A stretch of 64,000 nt of DNA from an uncultured Helicobacter sp. (lineage in GTDB: Bacteria > Campylobacterota > Campylobacteria > Campylobacterales > Helicobacteraceae): the NCBI GenBank assembly GCA_949298825.1, contig CASFYB010000004.1, positions 1-64,000 on the forward strand, given 5' to 3'. The notes below the pieces were generated by a model, which made no database searches, was not told the DNA's origin, and saw nothing but the letters and a program-made list of their open reading frames with translations. Made by a program: the position numbers and the translations under genes. Shown here piece after piece: positions 7,971 to 17,623 of this stretch (its first letter is position 1; every line of letters begins with the position of its first letter).

Positions 7971-9149
7971 TTAAGCTTTTAGGAATCTCTCTATCCTTGC
8001 TACACCCTCTCTGATCTGCTCTAAAGAACATGCAAAAGAGAATCTCACATATCCCTCCATACCAAAAGCCACACCCGGTACAAGAGCTACGCCTTCACGC
8101 TCTAAAAGCTCTTTGGCAAAACGCATAGAATCTCTACCATAAGCACTCTCTTTTATATTGATAAAAAAGTAAAATGCCCCTTCTGGCTCCCTTACACTAA
8201 TACCATCTATTTGATTAATAAGCCTCACACCCTCCTTGCATCGCTCCATAAAAGCCTGTCGCATCATCTCAATATCACCATCCGCACTCCCATCTAAAGC
8301 ACTGATAGCTGCCATTTGTGTAATAGAGTTGATATTAGAAGTGCATTGACTTTGCAAATTATCCATCATTTTGACAAGCTTCTTATCTTTGCTAGCCAGA
8401 TAGCCCATACGCCACCCAGTCATCGCCACAGACTTAGAAAGTCCATTGATAGTGATGGTACGCTCTAACATATCCTGGCTAATCGCCCCACTAGAGACAA
8501 AACTCCCACCATAAATAAGCTTTTCATACATCTCATCGCTAATCACCCAAATATCACTCCCCTTAAGTACTTCAGCAAGCGCTTCTAACTCTGCTTTGGT
8601 ATATACTGATCCAGTAGGGTTTGATGGTGTGGTCAGCACCACTGCCTTAGTCTTTGGCGTGATGGCAGATCTTAGCATAGAGGCTGTGATCTTAAAGCCC
8701 GTAGTCTCATCAGTTTGGATAAAGACATTTTTCCCACCACTATAGGTCACAAGCTCAGGATAAGTCACCCAATAAGGCGAAGGGATAATAACCTCATCCT
8801 CATCATTGATCAATGCTTGAAATACATTAAAAAGTGATTGTTTAGCCCCATTGCTAACCAAAATTTCACTAGGATCATATTTCAGGCCATTTTCTCTCTC
8901 AAGCTTACTAGCAATAGCCTTTCTAAGTGGCAAGATCCCAGCAACTGCTGTATATTTTGTAAATCCAGTCTGAAGCGCTTTAATCGCAGCATCTTTAATC
9001 ACTTTGGGCGTATCAAAATCTGGCTCCCCAGCTGAAAAACTCAAGACATCTCTACCCTGAGCCTTAAGCTCATTGGCCAATGTAGAGATAGCTATGGTAG
9101 CAGATTCTGCGAGGTTTTGAATCTTGGCAGAATAGGGGTTATTTTTCAT
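7971..9149 (-). CDS. aspB: aspartate aminotransferase (PLP-dependent, class I)
   Basis: The enzyme transfers the amino group between aspartate and 2-oxoglutarate. The ATG at 9149 is preferred because AAGGAG lies just upstream at 9160-9155; the frame extends eight codons further without a binding site. About 392 residues. Seen are SFSAGEPDFDTP near 45, the TTPSNPTGSVY segment, ISDEMYEKLIY, and the cofactor-lysine site LSKSVAMTGWRMGY. The C-terminal half has FSFACSLEQIREG. This matches the subgroup Ib enzymes typical of Helicobacter and Bacillus. It is monocistronic between two terminators or convergent units. Confidence 0.93.
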   Translation of the reverse strand: MKNNPYSAKIQNLAESATIAISTLANELKAQGRDVLSFSAGEPDFDTPKVIKDAAIKALQTGFTKYTAVAGILPLRKAIASKLERENGLKYDPSEILVSNGAKQSLFNVFQALINDEDEVIIPSPYWVTYPELVTYSGGKNVFIQTDETTGFKITASMLRSAITPKTKAVVLTTPSNPTGSVYTKAELEALAEVLKGSDIWVISDEMYEKLIYGGSFVSSGAISQDMLERTITINGLSKSVAMTGWRMGYLASKDKKLVKMMDNLQSQCTSNINSITQMAAISALDGSADGDIEMMRQAFMERCKEGVRLINQIDGISVREPEGAFYFFINIKESAYGRDSMRFAKELLEREGVALVPGVAFGMEGYVRFSFACSLEQIREGVARIERFLKA

Positions 9150-9173
9150 TTTTGCTCCTTGTGATTTTTGCAA

Positions 9174-9179
9174 ATCATA
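9174..9179 (-). promoter_or_regulatory. -10 element for aspB
   Basis: Minus-strand TATGAT (as TGTGATATGATT) lies 25 bases upstream of the chosen aspB start and just upstream of its AAGGAG, implying a very short leader. Confidence 0.4.
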
Positions 9180-9254
9180 TCACATTTTCCCACTCAAAAA
9201 AGCCAAAAAATAACCTCATTTTTTACAAAAAAGAAAATTATTATTTAACCCCTT

Positions 9255-9276
9255 TTATCCCCTTTTGATAGGATAA
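9255..9276 (-). terminator. weak hairpin after the giant autotransporter operon
   Basis: On the minus strand TTATCC pairs with GGATAA (six bp, ten-base loop) about 22 bases after the stop of the second giant gene. A T-rich stretch follows some 15 bases later. It is the only candidate terminator between this operon and aspB, and it is weak. Confidence 0.3.
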
Positions 9277-9298
9277 GCCAGCCAAACTTTTTAGAATC

Positions 9299-12200
9299 TT
9301 AGCTGCGACTTTTATTGTGTATTTTTACTATCCCTGCTTCTTCATTAGGATTTTTAGTTAGGCTCTGGACTATTTTGCTAAAGGTCGGCATCTGCGCACG
9401 TGCTTCATCTATACTCTTAAATGGTCCGATATAATAGGTCGCCTGTGAGGTAGTGCTATCATTATGCACCCTATAGTTATATTGCTTTAGGTAGTTATCA
9501 AGCGCTGGATTAGATCTAGGCAGTACGATGAGCTCTAGGTAGACTCCTGATTCTGGATTGCAGCCCACACAGCGGATCTTAGGCGCATCGATAGTTTTAG
9601 TGCGCACACTTAGCTCTTCATCATCATCAAAGCTGCCAAAGTCTGTATCCTTTGTCGTCCCAAAGGCAAACTGCACACCAAAGTTTGCTGCCCAAGTCTG
9701 ATTGATGCTCTGCCCCATAAAGCCCATCTCACCTTCAAGATAGATTCTAAAAGCATCAGTGATCTTTGCATTGATCCCTGCACTCGCCATGATCATCTGG
9801 TTGTATGGGGTTTTGAAGCTTTCTTTAGAGCCATCATCTAAACTCTTTAGATCAAACTTCATATTCGCATAATCTCCTACATAGGCACCACCCAATCTAA
9901 AGTCAGTCTGTGTTTTACCAACCTTAAGACTATAGGCTAGAGTCAAGTAAGCCCTTGCCCTCAAAGCATAGAAATTATCCACCCTACCTGTAAGCTGGGA
10001 TGATCCATTATCCTGCAATGTTTCAAATCCTTGCAAATAACCAAAGATACCCTCTAGCCCCATATCCATATACATACGCTTTTTGGCCATATAGATTCTA
10101 TAGCCTAGCTCTTCGCTTAGAGAGACTGCGCTACTTTGGATATGGCCCATAAAGTTATTCACTCCATAAGGATTGGTATCAATATAATCATACTTTGCTA
10201 TAGAATCTACATAAACACCACTATCCCTTACATAAGAATAATACAATGCCCCGCTAAAAAGCTGAGAATCCATCTTGCCCTCAGCAGTATTTACCCAGTT
10301 CATCGCATAGCCACCTGCCACACCGATATAGTGCATCGCTTTTTGAGTGCGCACGCCATAGTCATAGCCACCCTGTGTGCCTACATAGGTATTTTTGACC
10401 TCACTGCCATAGTTTTGTGTATTGCTCCCGCCATAGCTACGTATCCAAAAGCTATCAGGCCTATCTTTTTCCCTGCGCTCCCCTAAGCGCTTATTGATAT
10501 TATTTGTCGCGCTTAGATACACTAGGTAGTTTATCCCAAGTACGCTAAAGCTTTTTTTAGCCTCCTCTGGGTCCATACGTGAGAAATATGACTTGATATA
10601 GTAGTTATCCACCATTTTGCCACTTTCTTTTTCTACACGCTTTTCAAACTCTGTATTTACAAGCACATAGCCTTGCTTGACTTCTGTCTCTTCAGCGATA
10701 TTAAAGCCAAAATTCTCCTTAGCACCATTAGCCACAGTGGCCACTTTGATCTTATCAGTGCCTTCATTATATTTTGTCGCATTTTTAAGACTGTCTTTAG
10801 AGTAGAAGACTTGCAGTCTGGCATCATGAGTTGGGGCTGTTTTATCTGCGCCTTTGATGTGGATAAGGTCTGTCTTTTTATCCACAGTATCTGTATAGAG
10901 ACGGAAGATGACATTATCTAGATTCTTCGTATTTTCTACATTAAATTTCGTATAGGAATCTGGATTAGCAAAGTTTGGATCTTTGGTGATGCTATAGCTT
11001 GTGTTCACCCCTCCAGTAGCAATATCAATAATCGTATTTGGATTAGCAAAAGTAGAGGTTGATGCTGTCTGCTTATCATAAGTGATCCCCTCACCACCCT
11101 CAAGCAGCTTGATATTATAAGTGCTAATAGAGCTAGGTAACACTATCCAGCGCGCACCACTTTGCATATGCACATTCATATTGCCTGTATTACTATAGGT
11201 TATTCTAGCAGCCAATGCTGCATTTTTCTCTATCGTGACATCTGGATTTTGGTTGATCGTAGATGTACCACTACCAGAGTTTGTATTTTCAGAATCTAAA
11301 AATTCAATCTTACCAATATACACCCCACCGAAGCTAAAGGTACTCTTATTGCTCATCTCAACAGAAGCCCTATTCTCCTCCAATCCACTAAAATAGCGGA
11401 AGTCTTTAAGCATTTCATTAGCATCTTCTGCACTTGGAGTAAGCAAGACTCCATCATAATAAGTATCTTTAGTCTTGATCTGCTTTTTAGCCTCATTATC
11501 AGCAGTATTGCTCCCTGCTAGCAAGATCTGCGTGCTACCATCAATATAGCGGATCACACTTTTTGCCTTATCTACATTTTGCACGGCTAAAGTATTAGAA
11601 GCAAGACTTAGGGTAGTGACATCCACTCTAGCAATTTGACTCCTATCTGTTAGGCGCACGCGAAGATCATTCACTCCAGAGTTATCTGCATACATAAGCC
11701 CGCTAAGCGTGCCCACACCATCTGTGCGCTGATTGCCTGTAGATTTATTTACAAAATCATAACTCACCAGCGTATTGATAGAATCAGCCCCCACCGCGCT
11801 CATCACACCAAAGTCTAGATTCTTAGCATTGCCAATCATAATCGTATTATGCCCACGATCTGAAGCATTGATAGATATACCATTGAAGCTAAGATTGCTT
11901 AGATAGATATCATTCACACCAGAGTTTAGCGCGCCAATATCAGATGTGATCTTAGAATCAGCCTTGCTTCTACCTACAATCATATTTTTAGTATGATCGC
12001 TATCTGCTAGGATCGCATAGCTAAAGCTCTGTGGCAAGGATGTGAGATTGCTAGTCTCTCTGCTTGCTTTTTCTGCCTTCTGCTCTCCTCCATAGGCTGG
12101 ATCTGCGCTAAAGGTCACTAGACTCTCTGCATTGAAATAAAGCTCATTTTCTGAGTTCTCACCTAGTGCATACACCCCACCGCTAAAGCTACCACCATCG

Positions 12201-15200
12201 CTTGGAGCCTGGGTATCTGGTAGTGTGGGGACATACTGGGCATTAGGATCTAGAGGTTGATCTATAGGTGGGGTTGGCTGGGCTGGATTATTTGGCTGGG
12301 CTGGTGGGGTCTGGTTTTGAGCTGCGCCATCTTTGCCTGTCGGACTCCCGATATTAAGTATATTTTTACCCGATATCTGTGCTATGAGGCTTCCTTGCAT
12401 AGTGGTTTTGCCGATTTTTATATCATTCTGACCTGAGTTGCGTGCAGTGACATTTCCAGTGATGCTATTTTCCCCATCGCTAAATTTTGTCGTTGTGATC
12501 GTATTTTTCGCACCTAGAGTATCTGCTAACACTGCATGGGTATCATTATCCTTCCCAGTGATATTGATAGTAAGTGTGGTATCTGATATCAAATTATTTG
12601 TAGAATCAGCCCCGATAGCACGCACATATCCTTCAGCTATCTTTAGAGTATCGCTATTATGCACATCATTTTTTCCAGAATTAGAAGCATTGATATACCC
12701 ATCTACCTCACCTGTAATTCCTTTTATCGTATTACTAGCACCGCGACTATCTGCACTTATTGCAGTTTGATTGGCATTTTTGATATCAAAGTTTGATTTC
12801 TTGGTCATGGCAATATTATTTACCCCGGTGCTATCGGCTAAAACCTGCTTATAGCTAAGAGTAGAATCTGCAAAATTAAGTGTATTTCTCGCACTAGCAG
12901 CTGAAGCCTGGATCCTATCACCTTTGATCTGGTTGATATCTGTATCCTGCACAGTCCCATTTTTTGTAGAGGTTACATCAATTGTATTAGTCCCTGCATT
13001 ATTAGCAGAGATATTCCCAGATATATTTAAATGTTGCAAATTAATTTTATTCACCCCAGCAGTGCTAGCAGAAATATTTCCAGTGATGCTATTTTTACCC
13101 GTGGTATCACCCTTAATATCATTTTCACCACCCTGTGCATTTGCACTCACTGCATTGCCATTTTGCGCTGCGCTAAGAGAGATGGTAGAAGTATTCTTAG
13201 CCTCTATTGTATTTTTAGCGCTATTCCCACCTGTAGCATCAGCCTCTACATAGCTTTTTTCAAGCTTTGAAGTATCATTTAAAGTCAAGGTATTAGCCGT
13301 ATTCTTACCCCTAGCTAGGATATAGCCCTCACCTATAGTGGAGTCATTATGCAGGGTGATGGTATTAGTTGTATTTTTATCTTTATCTGCCTTATTATTT
13401 TCTGCGTGCAAAGACCCTTTCATCGTCAGCCTTTTTTCAAAGTCATAAGTATTAGTCCCCTCATTAAAGGCTGTGATATTTCCATCTATATCCCATGTCG
13501 CATCTTTGCTGACTTCAACATCATTTTTTGCCTTCTCTCCCTCTGTATAGATAGCATCTTTGCCTGTACCACGATTTTTATATGCTGCATCTCTGACCTG
13601 CACTCCTCTAAGCTTTACAGTCACATTTGCAGCATTAGCATCTAGCTTTAGAGTATTTTTAGCCTCATCATTTTTAGGTGTTGCTGTGATCTTATCTTCT
13701 AGTCCTGCATCTTTTGCCGTATCTGTGATGGCTACTAGATAGCCTTGAAATGTACTGTTAGAATCAAGTGTTATTTCATTGCTAGAGCCTGTGAGCAAGG
13801 ACTGCAAAGAGCCTTCAAAGTCTAGATTGTGCAAGGTCATCTTATTCTCACCGATCTTTGAGATCGTATGCGCACCACTCATGGATGATTTTTGTCCATT
13901 TGTAGAGCCGAAGTTGATTATATTTTTACCATCATTTTGCGCGATGATCTTGCCTTCCTCTGTGACCTTTTTTAGCGTGAGGTTATTTTCCCCGCCATCT
14001 AGCGCGCGGATATTTCCTTTGATCTTATTATCCGTGCCAGAAGTGTTATCTGTGATGGTATTTGTGGCCTTAGCATCTTTAGCTAGGATGACTGTCTTTT
14101 GTGCATCGATGGCTTCTAGATCATCTAGGCCGCCTACTTCATCCCCTCCATCTCCACCATCTAGCGCATCATCATAGTGGAAGTTGATATGTGAGCTGCC
14201 TGTGTTATTCTCTAGGGTCACAGCATTTTTAGCTGTCGTGCCCTCTGCATTCATCCTTATAGTCTCTAGCTCCCCACCTGTGATCTTTATCGTGTTAGAT
14301 CCTGTGGTTAGCGCATTGATCTCTTTGCTAAAGAGGCGAGTATTGATCTCATCTACATTATTCACACCCTCATCTTGGGCTAGGATCTGATCACTCACTT
14401 CCATATTATCAAAGGTCATTGTATTTTTCGCACCCTTGCCATTTGCCTCTATGCGCCCTGTGAGGATGGATTTGGTATTACTACTTTTATCAGTGATAGT
14501 ATTCTCTCCACCAGTATTTGCCAGGATGTTTCCTACTAGGCCTGTATTCGCCCCGGCACCTGGTGTGCCACCAGTAGCTCCTCCAGCTCCTCCTGGCGCC
14601 TTGAAGGTGACTTTATTTTTCCCTTTGGCATTTGCTGTGATATCACTATGGCTTTGATTATCCTCTGGTGCATCGATGCTGATATCATTCTCCCCACTCT
14701 CATTTGCGATGATCCCATCTGTGATATCAGTATTGCTAAGCGTGATGGTATTTTTCCCACTTTTATCTGCCTGTATATGACCGGTGAGACTAGCCCTGTG
14801 GGTGCTATCTCCCATATAGATAGTATTAGTACCAGATTCTGTAGCGCTAAAGATGCCATTTGAGTTACCCCCATAGAGCTTTAGCTCATTATGCCCACCA
14901 GCCTTAATAGCTGTCATATCCCCTATGATAGAAGTATCATAAAACTCCATGATATTTTTGGTATTTGGCGCTGTAGTACTTCCGCCATTACCACCTGTGG
15001 CAGTGATATTTCCTGTGATGGTAGATTCTGTTTTCTTATCCTTAGAGCTGATTTTTATCGTATTTAGTCCGCTTGTCTCTGCTAGGATGCTACCATTTTG
15101 TGTGAGGCTATTTAGCGTAAGGGTATTTTTCCCCTTATTGCTAGCTACGATATTACCTTCGATCTTATTGGCTCCAGAGCCGCTATCTGTGATCGTATTT

Positions 15201-17611
15201 GTCGCTGTCTCTGATCCATTAGCATAGAGGGCTGTGTCATTTTGCCCTTTATGCAGATCAAGAAAAGCCGTATCTGCTAGGGTCAATGTATTTTGCCCAT
15301 AGTTCCCTGTCGCAGAGATGAAGCCAGATACAGATGAGCTACCTTTCATGGTGAGGGTATTTTTAGATTCACTACCTGCTGCTGTGCCATTACCAGTGGC
15401 TGTGATGCTCCCTGATACCACAGAGCTATCTTGCATATCAAAGCTATTAGATGCGTTTTCTTTAGCCAGCACTGCGCCACTCACCTCAGCAGTGTTTTTA
15501 AGAGTGAAGGTATTGCTAGAATCTTTCCCCGTAGCAGTGGTGCTGCCTGTTAGCTTTGCTTTGCCATTCATGGTAAATGTATTGGTACCACCAGATTCTG
15601 CTAGCACTTCTTTAGTAGCCATCGTGCTTTCTTGCATCGTGATCGTATTTTTACCACCCCCTTTTGCAGTGATTGTGCCATTGATCCTAGATAGCCCCAC
15701 AGCCTCTATTTCATTCACACCTTTCTTATCAGCTGTGATAGCATCTTTGATCTGTGTTGGATTGCCCCCGCCTAGACTCCCCATCAGATATTTATTTTTA
15801 CTCCCCTCTCCACTAGCAGTGATCTTGCTTACATAGCCACCAGAGTTTAGCGTGATATCATTCTGTCCCTTATTATCTGCTAGTATCTCCCCATCAATAG
15901 AGATTTTCTTGACATCGATAACATTGCTTCCTTGATCTGTCGCCCTCACATCCCCTATTATCGTGCCTGAGCTTGAGTTTGCAGTATTTGCTTTGATATT
16001 ATTTTTACTACCAGCTCCTGTGGCTAGGATCCCTGCCCTTACCACTGCAGTCGTGCCCTGCGCAGTATTTGGCGTATTTTTAAAGCCAGAGTTATTATTT
16101 AGAATGATAGTGTTTGTCCCACCATTTTTAGCAGAGACATGCCCCGTGATCAGCGCTCCTTGGCTTAAGGTAAGAGAGTTGTTCCCTTTTGTATCAGCCT
16201 CGATATTACCCTTTATCCTATCACCATTACCAGAGACACTCACATTATTTACTCCAGCATCGCTTGCTGTGATATTCCCACTAACCGTGCCATCCATCAT
16301 GCTTACTGTATTTTTAGAGCCTGTATCTTTAGCCGTGATATTTTTGCTAGAGCCATGAGCTTTTAGCGTGATGGTATTTGTCCCTTTGGAGTTTGCGATG
16401 ATATCTCCATTGATATCTAGCTTGCTTAGGGTGATGGTGTTTTTCCCGCTATCTATCGCGCTTATGCCAGATTTTAGATTCCCCGCATTGGTGGTATCAC
16501 CTGTGATGGTGTTGCTAGACCCACTGCCTGTAGCGAGGATGGAGGCTGTGGCATTAGTGTTATTCCCGCCATTTGTAGTCTGCGAGGCAATAGTCGGGCT
16601 GAAGCTAGAAGCGCCATTTAGCGTGATAGTATTTATGCCTCCAGTTTTTGCTAGCACATAGCCTGTGATCTTAGATGTGCCATCTAGTGTGATAGTGTTA
16701 CTAGCACCTGCGCCATCTGCGATGATATTGCCTATATCCCCACCTGTGGATAGGTTGATGGTGTTTTTGCCAGCGCTTTTGGCATTGATATCAGTGATGC
16801 TTACTCTTTTGAGATTGATATTGTTAGTCCCGCTATTTTCTGCTGTGATAGATTTAATTGTACCTGCATTATTACTATCTCCAGAAATATTATTTTTAGA
16901 AGCTTTGGCAGAACTACCACTAGCTTTTATATCCGTATTTTGAAACTTTGCATCACTATTTAGCACGATGGTATTTGCCCCACCATCTGCAGCTTCAAGT
17001 GTTGTGCCGATTTTAGAGGATTTATCTAGTGTGATGGCATTTTGACCACCAGCTGCACTCACTGTGGATGTGGTAGTATTTTTGAGACCTATAAGTGTAT
17101 TAGCACTACTAGTATTAGCCGTGATCGTATTTAGTGTACTAGCAGTAGCCCCAGCACCATCGCGATTATCAGTGATAGTATTGCTTCCACCATTGCTAGC
17201 AGTTAGTGTCGTGATGCCAAAAAATGACGCTCCATCAAAGGTGATTGTATTTGATCCGACATCTGCATCAACTGATGAACTTACAATACCACCACTTGAA
17301 AAGGTGATAACATTCCTCCCACCAAGACTAGCCTCTATACTTCCTTGGACTAAAGATCCTGCCCACTGGATAGTGGTCTTATGTGGCACGTGAGCTTTAA
17401 AATCTATCCCCTCAGTTTTAATATGCCCCTGACTAAGATTCCCGGTAAACTCAAGCTGTTTATCAGGTTCGCTATTATTATCTACGCTTTTAGCTGCTTC
17501 GGGTGCGGCGCTAGCAGGGCTTAGGGCAAGAGCCAAATAAGCGACCATAGAAAGGTGCTTAGCTCCCCTTAATTTCTCTATCCCCACTCCTGATGGCCTA
17601 CCTGACCTCAT
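9299..17611 (-). CDS. giant autotransporter-type outer-membrane protein A with SPOR-like C-terminal extension
   Basis: About 2770 residues. ATG 17611 is preferred over the GTG just before it because GGGAG lies seven bases upstream. Order of parts: a signal peptide ending near SPASA; a passenger from about residue 50 to about 1980 made of units of about 21-23 residues with the core GxNTITL...GxIxA, the signature of a beta-solenoid; a Pro/Gln/Asn-rich insert (12190-12350); a junction region with IIDIATGG and DLIHIKG, like autochaperone segments; an outer-membrane barrel (about residues 2375-2652) starting near FWIRSYGG and ending FGVQFAFG; then about 120 residues past the barrel with RCVGCNPESG and a SPOR-like sequence YYIGPFKSIDEARAQ. 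Expected to be surface-displayed. The gene begins nine bases after its larger paralogue. Binding target unknown. Confidence 0.88.
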   Translation of the reverse strand: MRSGRPSGVGIEKLRGAKHLSMVAYLALALSPASAAPEAAKSVDNNSEPDKQLEFTGNLSQGHIKTEGIDFKAHVPHKTTIQWAGSLVQGSIEASLGGRNVITFSSGGIVSSSVDADVGSNTITFDGASFFGITTLTASNGGSNTITDNRDGAGATASTLNTITANTSSANTLIGLKNTTTSTVSAAGGQNAITLDKSSKIGTTLEAADGGANTIVLNSDAKFQNTDIKASGSSAKASKNNISGDSNNAGTIKSITAENSGTNNINLKRVSITDINAKSAGKNTINLSTGGDIGNIIADGAGASNTITLDGTSKITGYVLAKTGGINTITLNGASSFSPTIASQTTNGGNNTNATASILATGSGSSNTITGDTTNAGNLKSGISAIDSGKNTITLSKLDINGDIIANSKGTNTITLKAHGSSKNITAKDTGSKNTVSMMDGTVSGNITASDAGVNNVSVSGNGDRIKGNIEADTKGNNSLTLSQGALITGHVSAKNGGTNTIILNNNSGFKNTPNTAQGTTAVVRAGILATGAGSKNNIKANTANSSSGTIIGDVRATDQGSNVIDVKKISIDGEILADNKGQNDITLNSGGYVSKITASGEGSKNKYLMGSLGGGNPTQIKDAITADKKGVNEIEAVGLSRINGTITAKGGGKNTITMQESTMATKEVLAESGGTNTFTMNGKAKLTGSTTATGKDSSNTFTLKNTAEVSGAVLAKENASNSFDMQDSSVVSGSITATGNGTAAGSESKNTLTMKGSSSVSGFISATGNYGQNTLTLADTAFLDLHKGQNDTALYANGSETATNTITDSGSGANKIEGNIVASNKGKNTLTLNSLTQNGSILAETSGLNTIKISSKDKKTESTITGNITATGGNGGSTTAPNTKNIMEFYDTSIIGDMTAIKAGGHNELKLYGGNSNGIFSATESGTNTIYMGDSTHRASLTGHIQADKSGKNTITLSNTDITDGIIANESGENDISIDAPEDNQSHSDITANAKGKNKVTFKAPGGAGGATGGTPGAGANTGLVGNILANTGGENTITDKSSNTKSILTGRIEANGKGAKNTMTFDNMEVSDQILAQDEGVNNVDEINTRLFSKEINALTTGSNTIKITGGELETIRMNAEGTTAKNAVTLENNTGSSHINFHYDDALDGGDGGDEVGGLDDLEAIDAQKTVILAKDAKATNTITDNTSGTDNKIKGNIRALDGGENNLTLKKVTEEGKIIAQNDGKNIINFGSTNGQKSSMSGAHTISKIGENKMTLHNLDFEGSLQSLLTGSSNEITLDSNSTFQGYLVAITDTAKDAGLEDKITATPKNDEAKNTLKLDANAANVTVKLRGVQVRDAAYKNRGTGKDAIYTEGEKAKNDVEVSKDATWDIDGNITAFNEGTNTYDFEKRLTMKGSLHAENNKADKDKNTTNTITLHNDSTIGEGYILARGKNTANTLTLNDTSKLEKSYVEADATGGNSAKNTIEAKNTSTISLSAAQNGNAVSANAQGGENDIKGDTTGKNSITGNISASTAGVNKINLQHLNISGNISANNAGTNTIDVTSTKNGTVQDTDINQIKGDRIQASAASARNTLNFADSTLSYKQVLADSTGVNNIAMTKKSNFDIKNANQTAISADSRGASNTIKGITGEVDGYINASNSGKNDVHNSDTLKIAEGYVRAIGADSTNNLISDTTLTINITGKDNDTHAVLADTLGAKNTITTTKFSDGENSITGNVTARNSGQNDIKIGKTTMQGSLIAQISGKNILNIGSPTGKDGAAQNQTPPAQPNNPAQPTPPIDQPLDPNAQYVPTLPDTQAPSDGGSFSGGVYALGENSENELYFNAESLVTFSADPAYGGEQKAEKASRETSNLTSLPQSFSYAILADSDHTKNMIVGRSKADSKITSDIGALNSGVNDIYLSNLSFNGISINASDRGHNTIMIGNAKNLDFGVMSAVGADSINTLVSYDFVNKSTGNQRTDGVGTLSGLMYADNSGVNDLRVRLTDRSQIARVDVTTLSLASNTLAVQNVDKAKSVIRYIDGSTQILLAGSNTADNEAKKQIKTKDTYYDGVLLTPSAEDANEMLKDFRYFSGLEENRASVEMSNKSTFSFGGVYIGKIEFLDSENTNSGSGTSTINQNPDVTIEKNAALAARITYSNTGNMNVHMQSGARWIVLPSSISTYNIKLLEGGEGITYDKQTASTSTFANPNTIIDIATGGVNTSYSITKDPNFANPDSYTKFNVENTKNLDNVIFRLYTDTVDKKTDLIHIKGADKTAPTHDARLQVFYSKDSLKNATKYNEGTDKIKVATVANGAKENFGFNIAEETEVKQGYVLVNTEFEKRVEKESGKMVDNYYIKSYFSRMDPEEAKKSFSVLGINYLVYLSATNNINKRLGERREKDRPDSFWIRSYGGSNTQNYGSEVKNTYVGTQGGYDYGVRTQKAMHYIGVAGGYAMNWVNTAEGKMDSQLFSGALYYSYVRDSGVYVDSIAKYDYIDTNPYGVNNFMGHIQSSAVSLSEELGYRIYMAKKRMYMDMGLEGIFGYLQGFETLQDNGSSQLTGRVDNFYALRARAYLTLAYSLKVGKTQTDFRLGGAYVGDYANMKFDLKSLDDGSKESFKTPYNQMIMASAGINAKITDAFRIYLEGEMGFMGQSINQTWAANFGVQFAFGTTKDTDFGSFDDDEELSVRTKTIDAPKIRCVGCNPESGVYLELIVLPRSNPALDNYLKQYNYRVHNDSTTSQATYYIGPFKSIDEARAQMPTFSKIVQSLTKNPNEEAGIVKIHNKSRS
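9302..9654 (-). other. post-barrel extension of autotransporter A: CxxC motif and SPOR-like domain
   Basis: Codes for about 118 residues after the last barrel strand (FGVQFAFG). It has an acidic linker (FGSFDDDEEL), then CVGCNPESG, then VYLELIVLP, and finally TYYIGPFKSIDEARAQ and AGIVKIHNK. Strand-helix-strand-helix order with a GPF turn before the second helix fits the SPOR fold, which binds peptidoglycan glycan lacking stem peptides. Being after the barrel it should face the periplasm. Confidence 0.6.
11650..17400 (-). repeat. beta-solenoid repeat region of autotransporter A
   Basis: Degenerate protein repeats of about 21-23 residues, each with an N-T/N/E-I-T/S-L strand, a turn, a G-x-I-x-A strand and a G-containing turn. 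On the plus strand this appears as the recurring TTTAGCGTGATGGTATT-like string. The repeats are diverged in sequence, so they are ancient or under selection for variety, but short identical stretches could still recombine. Confidence 0.75.
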
Positions 17612-17623
17612 CACGCCACTCCC

